The position numbers and the translations under genes were made by a program. 8,255 nucleotides of DNA from Chloroflexota bacterium (GTDB taxonomy: Bacteria; Chloroflexota; Dehalococcoidia; Lucifugimonadales; UBA1127), in the NCBI GenBank assembly GCA_028873745.1, contig JAPPNT010000225.1, positions 231-8,485 of the forward strand. The letters are read 5' to 3'. Under the pieces are notes generated by a model. That model had not been told where the DNA came from and did not search any database. It saw nothing but the letters and a program-made list of their open reading frames with translations. Below are positions 1 to 5,941 of the stretch, one piece after another (within the stretch, counting starts at the first letter, position 1; each line of letters opens with the position of its first letter).

Positions 1-83
1 GCCTGCACCAGCGCGCCCAGCTCCTGCGGCCGCGGCAGCGCGCCCACGTGCGTCGTCAGAATCCGCTCGTCACTCCGCTTCAC
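1..83 (-). CDS. MetE-like (cobalamin-independent methionine synthase family) protein, N-terminal fragment
   Basis: Only the first 27 codons and part of the next lie in the window; the gene continues past the left edge. Translation from the GTG at 83-81 gives VKRSDERILTTHVGALPRP followed by QELGALVQ. The ILTTHVG(A/S)LPRP signature is the characteristic N-terminus of stand-alone MetE C-domain-like proteins, which are zinc-dependent methyltransferases related to the catalytic half of cobalamin-independent methionine synthase. The start is chosen because GGGAGGAG sits about 6 bases upstream of the GTG and no ATG is closer. Many genomes carry several such short paralogues whose methyl donor or acceptor is unknown, so a role in methionine synthesis is not assured. 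The family call rests on one motif but that motif is distinctive. Confidence 0.72.
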   Translation of the reverse strand, partial: MKRSDERILTTHVGALPRPQELGALVQ

Positions 84-161
84 GAACTTCTCCTCCCAAT
101 ATGATTCGTCGTGCCCGCGCAGGCGGGAACCCAGAGGGGCATGGTAATGCGGGACGCCCCC

Positions 162-188
162 CCGTTCGCTCTGAGTCTCTCGAAGGGT
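162..188. repeat. Intergenic repeat, degenerate copy 1 (CTGAG...TCGAAGGG type)
   Basis: This segment lies between the MetE-like start and the VOC stop codon. It matches the copy at 4571-4597 at 22 of the first 26 positions, with the core CTCTGAGTCTCTCGAAGGG against CCCTGAGCCTGTCGAAGGG. Short intergenic elements with this core are widespread in several GC-rich bacterial lineages and often fall between genes. This copy has lost part of the terminal pairing (GCTCT against AGGGT), so it looks older than the other one. Confidence 0.6.
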
Positions 189-203
189 CAATAGAGCAAG
201 AGC

Positions 204-641
204 CTACGCCAGCCGCTCCACGTCGTCGTGCACCGGCTGCCAGCCGTCAAAGTACGGCCCGTCGGGCTCCTGCCACTCCCGCAGCGACACGATGTACCCC
301 GAGGGGTCCTTGATCATCGCCTGAATCCCCCAGAACGTCCGCGCCGTCCACGGCTCGCGCTCCACGTGAACGCCCGCGGCCCGCAGCTCGGCGATCGCCT
401 CCGCGATGTCGTCGACCTGCACGCCGATGCGCGGCTCCGAGCGCCCGTCCTGGTCAGGCGTGTTCTGCGCGCCGTCCGTCACCTCCAGCAGCACGCCCCC
501 CAGCTCGCAGTACGCCGAGACCCGCCCGCCCATGGTGTACTTCCGCAGCAGTCTGAACCCCAGCCGCTCCGTGTAGAAGGCGATGGACTCCTCCGCGCTC
601 CGGGACGGCAGATAGATGTGGCTGAACGCCTTGGCCTGCAT
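204..641 (-). CDS. VOC family protein (glyoxalase/bleomycin-resistance/extradiol dioxygenase fold)
   Basis: A 145-residue single-module vicinal-oxygen-chelate protein, probably cytosolic and dimeric like its relatives. The start is the ATG at 641-639, preceded by the near-perfect Shine-Dalgarno AAGGAGGAG about 4 bases upstream; the open frame extends 67 codons further but that part is arginine-rich junk. Residues 5-30 (AFSHIYLPSRSAEESIAFYT, then ERLGF) form the first beta-alpha-beta unit, and residues 70-120 the second, with the VDDIAEAIAELRAAGV helix and the typical KDPSGYIVSLREW end. The expected metal ligands are H8, E53 and E122. The histidine that normally opens the second unit appears to be R71 (EPRIGVQVDD), so the metal site may be altered. 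The C-terminal tail after residue 124 (EPDGPYFDGWQPVHDD) is extra to the fold. The family is clear, but the substrate is unknown: lyase, isomerase, dioxygenase and binding protein are all possible. A promoter candidate lies at 718-746, so the gene is probably transcribed on its own. Confidence 0.85.
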   Translation of the reverse strand: MQAKAFSHIYLPSRSAEESIAFYTERLGFRLLRKYTMGGRVSAYCELGGVLLEVTDGAQNTPDQDGRSEPRIGVQVDDIAEAIAELRAAGVHVEREPWTARTFWGIQAMIKDPSGYIVSLREWQEPDGPYFDGWQPVHDDVERLA

Positions 642-717
642 GGCTCTCCTCCTTGTTCGAGTGCGCCAGCGGGAGCGGCACGCGCAGCGATTTCCCGTCG
701 GCCGCCGGTGCGCCATC

Positions 718-746
718 AACATACAGGAATACGGCGGGTGTGGCAA
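718..746 (-). promoter_or_regulatory. Candidate sigma-70-type promoter for the VOC gene
   Basis: On the minus strand TTGCCA (746-741) matches the -35 consensus at 5 of 6 positions and TATGTT (723-718) the -10 at 4 of 6, with a 17-base spacer. Transcription would begin near 711 and leave an untranslated leader of about 70 bases before the ATG at 641. It lies in the only locally AT-richer stretch of this gap. Matches of this quality occur by chance, so this is a candidate only. Confidence 0.35.
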
Positions 747-794
747 AGCAATGGAGATTGCGAAAGGGGGCCTCTCCGACTCCGTGCCGCCGAG

Positions 795-852
795 CCTCCC
801 GGCAACTTGCCGGAGGAATGAAAGAGTCCCGGCGGCTGGCACTTGCCGCCGG
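795..852. other. Two tandem stem-loops in the 642-920 intergenic gap
   Basis: Stem 1 pairs 829-836 (CCGGCGGC) with 845-852 (GCCGCCGG), 8 perfect base pairs around an 8-base loop. Stem 2 pairs CCT at 795-797 and CCGGCAA at 799-805 with 807-816, one base bulged at 798 and a very tight centre. Both lie downstream of the zinc-receptor stop codon (921) in its direction of transcription and before the VOC promoter candidate. They could end or stabilise the receptor transcript, but neither is followed by a clear U run (only CTCTTTCATT after stem 1), so a classical intrinsic terminator is not shown. The rest of 642-920 holds nothing else that can be supported. Confidence 0.4.
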
Positions 853-920
853 TACTAGAAGGAGGGGCCTAAAGTCTGTCCCCGCGCAGGCTCCTGGTAG
901 CCGGCGCGGGATTCGGGCCG

Positions 921-3206
921 CTACCGAAGGGCAGCCACAATGATCTCAACGTTGGCACGTACCATGCCGATGTACGTGTCAGCGCCGCTGCCGGCGGGCC
1001 CCAGCGAGCCTGAGTAAAGTTGGTGGAATTCGGAACCGGTCTCTCTTGCGATGGACTGCACCAACCGCTCGGAGACGGTCGTTTCGCCGAATACCGCCGG
1101 CACGGGATGGTCCTCCAACGTCGCTACCAGCCCGCTCAGGTGCTGGGCGGAGGGCTCGACGTCCGGGGAGAGCCCCGGAAGGACCGTGTCGACCACCTCG
1201 AACCCGTACAGCTCGGCAAAGTAGCGCAGGGTGTCATGGGACGTGACCAGCACGCGGTGCTCGGCGGGAACTGCCCTCACGGTGCTCTCCGTCCACGCGT
1301 GCAGCGCGTCCAGCTCCGCCGAGTACGCCTCGGCGTTCGCCTGGTACGTCGCCGCGCCCGCAGGGTCGAGGGCCGCGAGCCGCTCGGCGATGTATTGCAC
1401 CGCCGTCTTCACGCGCGGCGGGTCAAACCAGAAGTGCGGGTCGTATTCGCCGTGGGCGTGGCCGTGGTCGTCCTCGCCCTCTTCGTCGTGCCCGTGCTCG
1501 TCGTGGTCCTCGCCCCCGCTGATGCCCGCGAAGGCCACGCTGCGAGGCTCGCCGCCCACGGCCCACTCCCGCTCCTCGTGGCCGTGGTCGAGGTTGAACT
1601 CGATGACGCGCCCGTTGGCCCGGTCGGTCAGGTACAGCAGGTCGCCTACGGTGGTGAACAATGGGGAGGTGTCCCCGTCAAAGGGCTCCACCAGCTGGAT
1701 GGACTCCAGCAGGTCGCCCGATTCCGCGTCGACGGCGTTGAGCGTCCCGTCGTAGGTCAGGAAGAAGGCCCGCTCGCCGTGTCCGTCAAAGGCTGCCCTG
1801 AGGACCCGCTTCTCGTCGGTCGCCGGCAGGACCAGGCTCATGCTCTCGCCCTCGGCGTCGATGGCCCACAGGCCGCCGTTGACCCTGTCGCCGTCCTGGT
1901 TCCGGTAGCTCGCGGAGCCAAAGAACAGCTCGGCTTCCTCGTGCGCATAGACCGAGCCGATGCGGGCGGCTTCGTTCATGCTCGAGGGGTTCTGTATGAA
2001 GACGTGGGAGAAGTCCCCGTCGTGGCCCTCCATGAACAGGACGCCGCCCACGCAGCCGAACACGACGCCGTGGTGGTTCGCCGCCTCGCCGTGCATTCCG
2101 GGGCATGAACGGTTGCTGGCGTCGTACACCACTCTGTTGTCCAGTGTGCGCACCTCAACGCCGAGCGGCAGGCTGCTGGTCGCAGTCTCCGGGTAGTCGG
2201 GGTTGTTGGAAGTTACCATCACGTATTCCTCGCCGAGGGGGACCGCCGCGCCGTGCTGGAGCCCGGCCTCGAGCCACACCGGCTCGTAGGCGTTGCGCTC
2301 CTCTTCCAGCTCATGCTCATCGAAGATGGCAACGCGGCCCGTGCCGTCATGGAAAATGGCAATCTGGTCCCCGTGGATGGTCACGTGCACCGGACGATCG
2401 TCCGCCGTGCCCAGGGTCAACGCCGAAACGTCGTCTTCCACGAGGTCGAAATGGTCCCCGTGCTCTTCCAGGTAGATGCCCCCGTCGAAGATCTGTACGC
2501 GGTCATCGTTGTCCTCGGGACCGCGGGAAATGGCGTAGACAAACCGTCCGCTGGGGCCGGAGTACAGCGTTGCGGACGCCGCCGCAACCTCCAGCGCGTG
2601 CAGGTCCACGTGCCCGGTCTCCAGGTCCAGAATCGAGAGCCTCGGTTCGCTGCCGTCGGCGATCAGCAGGCGCCCGTGCAGCGCCGCTTCCTCTTCCATG
2701 GCATGGTCGTCATGCTCGTCGTGGATTTCCTCGAACTCGAGCGGCGAGACCATCTCGCCCAGCTCAACGACGAGCGACTCGTCGGCGCTCGCGTTGTGGA
2801 CCAGCTCGTGGAGCCACTGCTCTTCCAGGCTGAGGCCGATGGTCAGCACCAGATCGGCGTCGGCGATGGCCGCAACGTCCTGCGCCCCGGGCTGGTAGGA
2901 ATGCGGGTCGGCGCCGATCGGCAGCAGGGCTTGCACCTCCACACGGTCGCCCCCGACGTTGCGCGCCCAGTCAGCGGCGATGTTTGAAGTTGTCACCACC
3001 TTCAGCTTCGGCCCCATGCTCTCCTGTTCCGGTGTGGAGGCCGCGGTGCCTGTCGACGACCCTTCCGTGTTCGTTGCAGTGGCAGCGTCGTCCTCGTCCT
3101 GGCAGGCCATCAGCGCCGCCACCAGCGCCACCGCAAGCAGCAGCGCAGTAGCGGTCTTGGCCGCCCTGCCCCACGTCGACCTCCGTATGTTCCCATTACC
3201 CATCAT
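921..3206 (-). CDS. Zinc ABC transporter substrate-binding lipoprotein with an inserted AztD-like beta-propeller
   Basis: A 761-residue cluster A-I metal receptor (ZnuA/AztC/TroA fold), more than twice the usual 300 or so residues. A signal peptide (MGNGNIRRSTWGRAAK, then a hydrophobic stretch) ends in the lipobox L32-M33-A34-C35, giving a lipid-anchored exported protein. Residues about 66-160 are the first lobe, with the metal histidine H102 in GADPHSY. Residues 589-761 are the second lobe, with H591 (DPHFWFDP), H657 (VTSHDTLRYF) and D743 (GADTYIGM). Histidine rather than glutamate at the third ligand position favours zinc over manganese. Between the lobes, about 177-562 resembles AztD, the periplasmic zinc chaperone that loads AztC: repeated strand pairs ending in D-x-x-x-G-x, the segment VQIFDGGIYLEEHGDH (237-252), and CPGMHGE (368-374). 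C368 and C385 are the only cysteines besides C35 and could form a disulfide. Acid- and histidine-rich linkers flank the propeller: EEIHDEHDDH (159-168) and a segment at 566-588 with eight histidines. The start is the first ATG of ATGATG, with AAAGGGG 11 bases upstream and a well-formed signal peptide following; an upstream ATG at 3272 lacks a ribosome site. No permease or ATPase gene adjoins it. The receptor call is near certain; the AztD relationship is from remembered family features, not an alignment. Confidence 0.9.
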   Translation of the reverse strand: MMGNGNIRRSTWGRAAKTATALLLAVALVAALMACQDEDDAATATNTEGSSTGTAASTPEQESMGPKLKVVTTSNIAADWARNVGGDRVEVQALLPIGADPHSYQPGAQDVAAIADADLVLTIGLSLEEQWLHELVHNASADESLVVELGEMVSPLEFEEIHDEHDDHAMEEEAALHGRLLIADGSEPRLSILDLETGHVDLHALEVAAASATLYSGPSGRFVYAISRGPEDNDDRVQIFDGGIYLEEHGDHFDLVEDDVSALTLGTADDRPVHVTIHGDQIAIFHDGTGRVAIFDEHELEEERNAYEPVWLEAGLQHGAAVPLGEEYVMVTSNNPDYPETATSSLPLGVEVRTLDNRVVYDASNRSCPGMHGEAANHHGVVFGCVGGVLFMEGHDGDFSHVFIQNPSSMNEAARIGSVYAHEEAELFFGSASYRNQDGDRVNGGLWAIDAEGESMSLVLPATDEKRVLRAAFDGHGERAFFLTYDGTLNAVDAESGDLLESIQLVEPFDGDTSPLFTTVGDLLYLTDRANGRVIEFNLDHGHEEREWAVGGEPRSVAFAGISGGEDHDEHGHDEEGEDDHGHAHGEYDPHFWFDPPRVKTAVQYIAERLAALDPAGAATYQANAEAYSAELDALHAWTESTVRAVPAEHRVLVTSHDTLRYFAELYGFEVVDTVLPGLSPDVEPSAQHLSGLVATLEDHPVPAVFGETTVSERLVQSIARETGSEFHQLYSGSLGPAGSGADTYIGMVRANVEIIVAALR

Positions 3207-3299
3207 GACTGGCTTAACCCCTTTCTGTGTGTTGCTGGCAATTGAGAGATTAGTGACCCTGTTTTGCAGCATTGAAGACCATGTTGCTGCTCCATTATC

Positions 3300-3326
3300 T
3301 GAGATAAAGTATCAATATATACCAAC
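3300..3326. promoter_or_regulatory. AT-rich direct repeat, copy 1, overlapping a palindrome; candidate operator
   Basis: This 27-base element reads on the minus strand GTTGG, six AT-only bases, then TTGATACTTTATCTCA. The last 16 bases are identical to copy 2 at 3523-3549, as is GTTGG; overall 22 of 27 positions match. Copy 1 also overlaps a perfect palindrome TTATCT-G-AGATAA at 3295-3307. The core GATA-CTT-TATC is itself symmetric. It lies about 95 bases upstream of the zinc receptor start, where an operator would be expected. A zinc-responsive regulator such as Zur is an attractive reader, but the sequence is not a textbook Zur box, so the regulator is unassigned. Confidence 0.45.
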
Positions 3327-3405
3327 CTCCGTTCCATCTGTTGTTTTGGTCTGCGCTTGAGCCGTGTGACGACAACCGAACGGTCGCCGCTCGTCCGCTG
3401 TGCTC

Positions 3406-3487
3406 GCCGAGATCCTATCTTTTGTAGAAGGCTGGTTCGTTCGACCTGGGGCAAGCGGGTGTGCTCCCGCGCAGTTCGAGTCTCGGT
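3406..3487 (+). other. Possible structured RNA or tRNA-like remnant
   Basis: The ends pair over six perfect base pairs, CCGAGA (3407-3412) with TCTCGG (3481-3486), extended by G-U pairs at both sides. Inside are a perfect hairpin GCGGG-TGTGCT-CCCGC (3455-3470) and a weaker one GGTT-CGTTC-GACC (3434-3446). GTTCGAGTC at 3474-3482 resembles a tRNA T-loop, but its flanks do not form a T-stem and no complete cloverleaf with anticodon arm can be drawn. It could be a decayed tRNA, a leader RNA or chance. There is no evidence of transcription. Confidence 0.15.
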
Positions 3488-3522
3488 CCCCTTTACTCAG
3501 CCTGCCTCTCACTCGTATATAA

Positions 3523-3549
3523 TGAGATAAAGTATCAAATTTATCCAAC
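3523..3549. promoter_or_regulatory. AT-rich direct repeat, copy 2; candidate operator
   Basis: This is the second copy of the 27-base element, in the same orientation as copy 1 and 223 bases from it. It includes the 16 identical bases TGAGATAAAGTATCAA (plus strand, 3523-3538) and CCAAC at 3545-3549. Here the core is part of another inverted repeat, GATAAA (3526-3531) with TTTATC (3540-3545). It abuts a perfect plus-strand TATAAT (3518-3523), so a protein bound here could act on a promoter reading toward the hydrolase, on the receptor, or on both through looping. Confidence 0.4.
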
Positions 3550-3742
3550 TTGTTAACCTTGTTTGTTTTGGTGGGCGCGACTTATGAAAATAGCGGGCGG
3601 CGGGCGGCGCTGTCAAGGCGCTGGCGGCAATTGGGACAAAAATGAGACTGGCCAAGCGTGCCGCTGAGGTGGCCGGCCTCGTCGTTTGACGCCCCCGCAG
3701 CCCGATGCTAGCGTACCGCCATCGCACACGAAGGGGGCCGCC

Positions 3743-4555
3743 ATGGACGTCGTCGACACCCACTGCCACGCCGGCACGAGCTGGTTCGAGCCCATTGAGA
3801 CCCTGCTCGCCTGCATGGACAACTACGGCGTGCGCCACGCGCTGCTCACCCAGCACCGCGGCATGTTCGATAACAGCTACCTGCTCGAGTGCATCGACCG
3901 CTTCCCCGGTCGGTTCAGCGCCATCGCCGGCGTCGACGCCGCGGACCCGGGCGCCCTCGCGACGATGGAGGAGCTCGCCGCCAACCCCGGCGTCTGCGGC
4001 GTCCGCCTCCTTCCGCAGGACCGCTCCCCCGGCGACGACCCCGCGGCCATCTGGCGCAAGGCTGGCGAGGTCGGCCTGCCCATCAGCGTCTTCCTCGTCA
4101 ACACGGCCCACAGCGCCGACGCGGGCTTCCAGGAGCTCATCCTCAGCGTGCCGGACACCGTCATCGTTTTGGAGCACCTGTGCGGCATGTACCACCCGCG
4201 CAGCCCGGAGTCCGTTGTCGCGCCGTACGACAATTACAAGAAGGCGCTGGAGCTTGCGGCGAGACCCAACACGTACGTCAAGTTCGGCGGCATCGGCGAG
4301 TTCGGGCAGCGGCCCGGCCGCCTCGTGCCGGAGCTGCGGTTCGAGGACGTCCCGCCCGCGATGGAGATGGCGTACGAGGCCTTCGGCGCGCGGCGCATGA
4401 TGTGGGGCAGCGACTTCCCGCCCGTCGCCGGCCGCGAGGGCTACCGCAACTCCCTCGCCGGTACCCAGGACCACCCCGTCTTCAAGACCGACGAGGAGCG
4501 CGAGTGGGCCTTCAGCAGGACTGCGCTGGAAGCGTTCCGGGTATCTGGCGCCTAG
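3743..4555 (+). CDS. Amidohydrolase-2 family metal-dependent hydrolase
   Basis: A 270-residue cytosolic TIM-barrel enzyme of the amidohydrolase-2 (PF04909-type) family, whose members hydrolyse lactones or decarboxylate aromatic and unsaturated acids using one divalent metal. The first strand carries H-x-H as DTHCHAG (H7, H9). H145 in VIVLEHLCG and D224 in the MMWGSDFP motif (218-225) are the other expected metal or catalytic residues; H123 (NTAHSADAG) may contribute. The C-terminus WAFSRTALEAFRV matches the family's closing helix. The start is the ATG at 3743 with AAGGGGG five bases upstream and the barrel beginning at once; the frame opens 19 codons earlier but that part is proline-rich with no ribosome site. 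It is the only plus-strand gene and converges on the MFS pair, so it has its own promoter in 3207-3742. Its closeness to an oxygenase and acid carriers suggests a catabolic role, which is inference. The specific substrate is unknown. Confidence 0.85.
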   Translation: MDVVDTHCHAGTSWFEPIETLLACMDNYGVRHALLTQHRGMFDNSYLLECIDRFPGRFSAIAGVDAADPGALATMEELAANPGVCGVRLLPQDRSPGDDPAAIWRKAGEVGLPISVFLVNTAHSADAGFQELILSVPDTVIVLEHLCGMYHPRSPESVVAPYDNYKKALELAARPNTYVKFGGIGEFGQRPGRLVPELRFEDVPPAMEMAYEAFGARRMMWGSDFPPVAGREGYRNSLAGTQDHPVFKTDEEREWAFSRTALEAFRVSGA

Positions 4556-4570
4556 CTCAGGTTTCCGAAC

Positions 4571-4597
4571 CCGCTCGCCCTGAGCCTGTCGAAGGGC
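4571..4597. repeat. Intergenic repeat, copy 2 (CCCTGAGCCTGTCGAAGGG)
   Basis: This sits in the 46-base gap between the convergent amidohydrolase and MFS stop codons. GCCCT (4577-4581) pairs with AGGGC (4593-4597) around an 11-base loop, so either transcript could fold here, but no U run follows on either side. The core is a well-known recurrent intergenic sequence in GC-rich genomes; when translated by accident it gives peptides such as RQAQGER. It is the better preserved of the two copies in the window. Confidence 0.7.
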
Positions 4598-4601
4598 ACC
4601 C

Positions 4602-5927
4602 CTAGCCCGCTTCCTGAGGCCTCGCCGTCTCAGTCGTCGACGCACCGGGCGGCGTCTCCGCCACTGGCCGCGGCGGCCTTGCGAGGAGCATCGCACCGGC
4701 GCACAGCAGCCACGAGATCCCCATCGCCCACAGGCCGAACGTGTAGCCGCCAGTGCGGTCGAAGCTCTGCGCCATGAGCAGCGGCCCGGACGCCATGACC
4801 GCCGTCTCGAAGGGGCGGCTCACCCCCACGATCGCGCCGAGGTGTCGCCGTCCGAAATAGGCGGGCCACACCAGCGAGTTGGTGCCGATGAGCCCGCCGA
4901 TGCCAAAGCCTGCAAACGCCGCGTACAGCAACGCCACGTCGCCGGTCAAGAAGATAAGCAATGGCATGGACACCGCGGAGAACAGGGCGATCGAGATAAT
5001 TACGGTGCGGATGTGGTAGCGCTCGGCAAGGAATCCCCAGAAGAAGCGCGCCAGCACGCTGAAGAGGCCGTAGATGCTGAAGCCCAGCGCCGCCGTCTGC
5101 GTCGTGTGGCCCTTGTCGATGAACATCGGCACCAGCGTCGAGGGCACGCCGTTGGGCGAAAGGCTCGCCGACGCCAGAGCGAAGACCAGCACCCACATGA
5201 GGGGCGTTCGGACCGCCTCCGAGAGCGTATGGTCGCGTACGTGCTGCACCGCTGCGGCCCGGCCTGCCGGGACCGGCTCGATGCCGCCGTCGGGGGCCAG
5301 CCCCCCCTCCTCCCGCTGCCGCCACACCACCAGCGACCGCGCGCTTGTCATCAGCCCCGTCAGCACGCCGAGGAACACCCACGTCCCGCGCCAGCCCACC
5401 GCCTCGAGCACGAGGGCGAACAGCGGGGGCAGCACGAACGCCGCCGCCCCTGATCCCATCGTCGCGAAGGCCATGGCCCGCCCGCGCTTTCGGAAGAACC
5501 AGCGAGGCACCACGGCCGACATGAGGAGGAAGCCCGCCCCGGCAACCGAGAACCCGCCGACGATGCCGTAGAGGGCGAAGAACTGCCACTGCTCCTCGAC
5601 GTAGGCTACGCCCACCAGCGAGAGCGTCGCCACCACGCTGCCGATGATGGCGAGGATCCGTGCGCCGTGCTTGAGGTCGGCGAACCGGCCGAGGAAGAAG
5701 ATGCTGGCGGCCCCAATCAGCATGCGCATCGTGAGGCCGAGGTAGATGTCGGAGAGGCTCCAGCCCAGGTCGTCGCGCATGGGGACCGCGATGACGCTGG
5801 TCGCCCAGAACGCGCCCGCCGTGATGAAGCCCATCACAAACGTGATGGCGACGATCACCCAGCCGTAGAAGAACGGCAGCCTTGCCGGCCACGGCCGTGG
5901 GTGCTCACCTGTGTGCTGTTCCGCCAT
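4602..5927 (-). CDS. MFS transporter, second of a tandem pair (monocarboxylate/oxalate-formate antiporter-like)
   Basis: A 441-residue major facilitator protein of the inner membrane with about twelve hydrophobic spans, normal length for the superfamily. The opening RLPFFYGWVIVAITFVMGF, the PMRDDLGWS segment (49-57) and the first-half motif A GRFADLKHGAR (80-90) are typical of carriers related to monocarboxylate and oxalate:formate antiporters. The equivalent motif of the second half is WGFLAERYHIR (297-307). The central loop (about 203-240) is hydrophilic, and the last 25 residues are a proline- and threonine-rich tail. The start at 5927 has AGGGGAG a few bases upstream. It begins 14 bases after its paralogue ends, so the two are co-transcribed. 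Well over half the residues are identical to that paralogue. The open frame runs on through the neighbour as far as 7322, but that part is an out-of-frame reading. The substrate is likely an organic anion; this is not shown. Confidence 0.88.
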   Translation of the reverse strand: MAEQHTGEHPRPWPARLPFFYGWVIVAITFVMGFITAGAFWATSVIAVPMRDDLGWSLSDIYLGLTMRMLIGAASIFFLGRFADLKHGARILAIIGSVVATLSLVGVAYVEEQWQFFALYGIVGGFSVAGAGFLLMSAVVPRWFFRKRGRAMAFATMGSGAAAFVLPPLFALVLEAVGWRGTWVFLGVLTGLMTSARSLVVWRQREEGGLAPDGGIEPVPAGRAAAVQHVRDHTLSEAVRTPLMWVLVFALASASLSPNGVPSTLVPMFIDKGHTTQTAALGFSIYGLFSVLARFFWGFLAERYHIRTVIISIALFSAVSMPLLIFLTGDVALLYAAFAGFGIGGLIGTNSLVWPAYFGRRHLGAIVGVSRPFETAVMASGPLLMAQSFDRTGGYTFGLWAMGISWLLCAGAMLLARPPRPVAETPPGASTTETARPQEAG

Positions 5928-5941
5928 GCACTCCCCTCTGG

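Larger units (their letters stand above)
3207..3742. other. Divergent intergenic region between the zinc receptor and the amidohydrolase
   Basis: This 536-base gap separates two divergently transcribed genes. Two blocks (about 3240-3345 and 3513-3570) are markedly AT-rich against a GC-rich surround, as expected of promoter DNA. They carry the direct repeats listed separately and a perfect TATAAT on the plus strand at 3518-3523 with no good -35 before it. A weak plus-strand pair, TTGTTT at 3559-3564 and TATGAA at 3583-3588 (18-base spacer), could serve the hydrolase. Short open frames here (for example minus strand 3203-3454 and 3312-3548) have no recognisable product. From 3589 to 3742 only the hydrolase ribosome site AAGGGGG (3731-3737) stands out. 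Confidence 0.5.

Noticed and set aside
642..842. A 67-residue N-terminal extension of the VOC protein
   Set aside because: It has no fold, is arginine-rich, and covers the promoter candidate; the ATG at 641 has an excellent ribosome site and begins the domain.
1020..2108. A 362-residue plus-strand open frame opposite the zinc receptor
   Set aside because: It is antisense to a clearly conserved protein, lacks any recognisable domain, and is explained by GC-rich codon use leaving the opposite frame open.
3203..3454. An 83-codon minus-strand open frame whose stop overlaps the ATGATG of the zinc receptor, possibly a coupled leader gene
   Set aside because: It covers the AT-rich repeat and promoter-like DNA, has mixed composition, no strong ribosome site and no recognisable product. 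A regulatory gap explains the region better.
3584..3688. Two tiny plus-strand frames (27 and 15 codons) before the amidohydrolase as leader peptides
   Set aside because: Neither has a good ribosome site, a codon run or an attenuator hairpin pair, so nothing supports translation.
3509..4696. A 395-residue minus-strand open frame opposite the amidohydrolase
   Set aside because: It is the antisense of a conserved enzyme and runs through the intergenic repeat, giving the accidental peptide RQAQGER.
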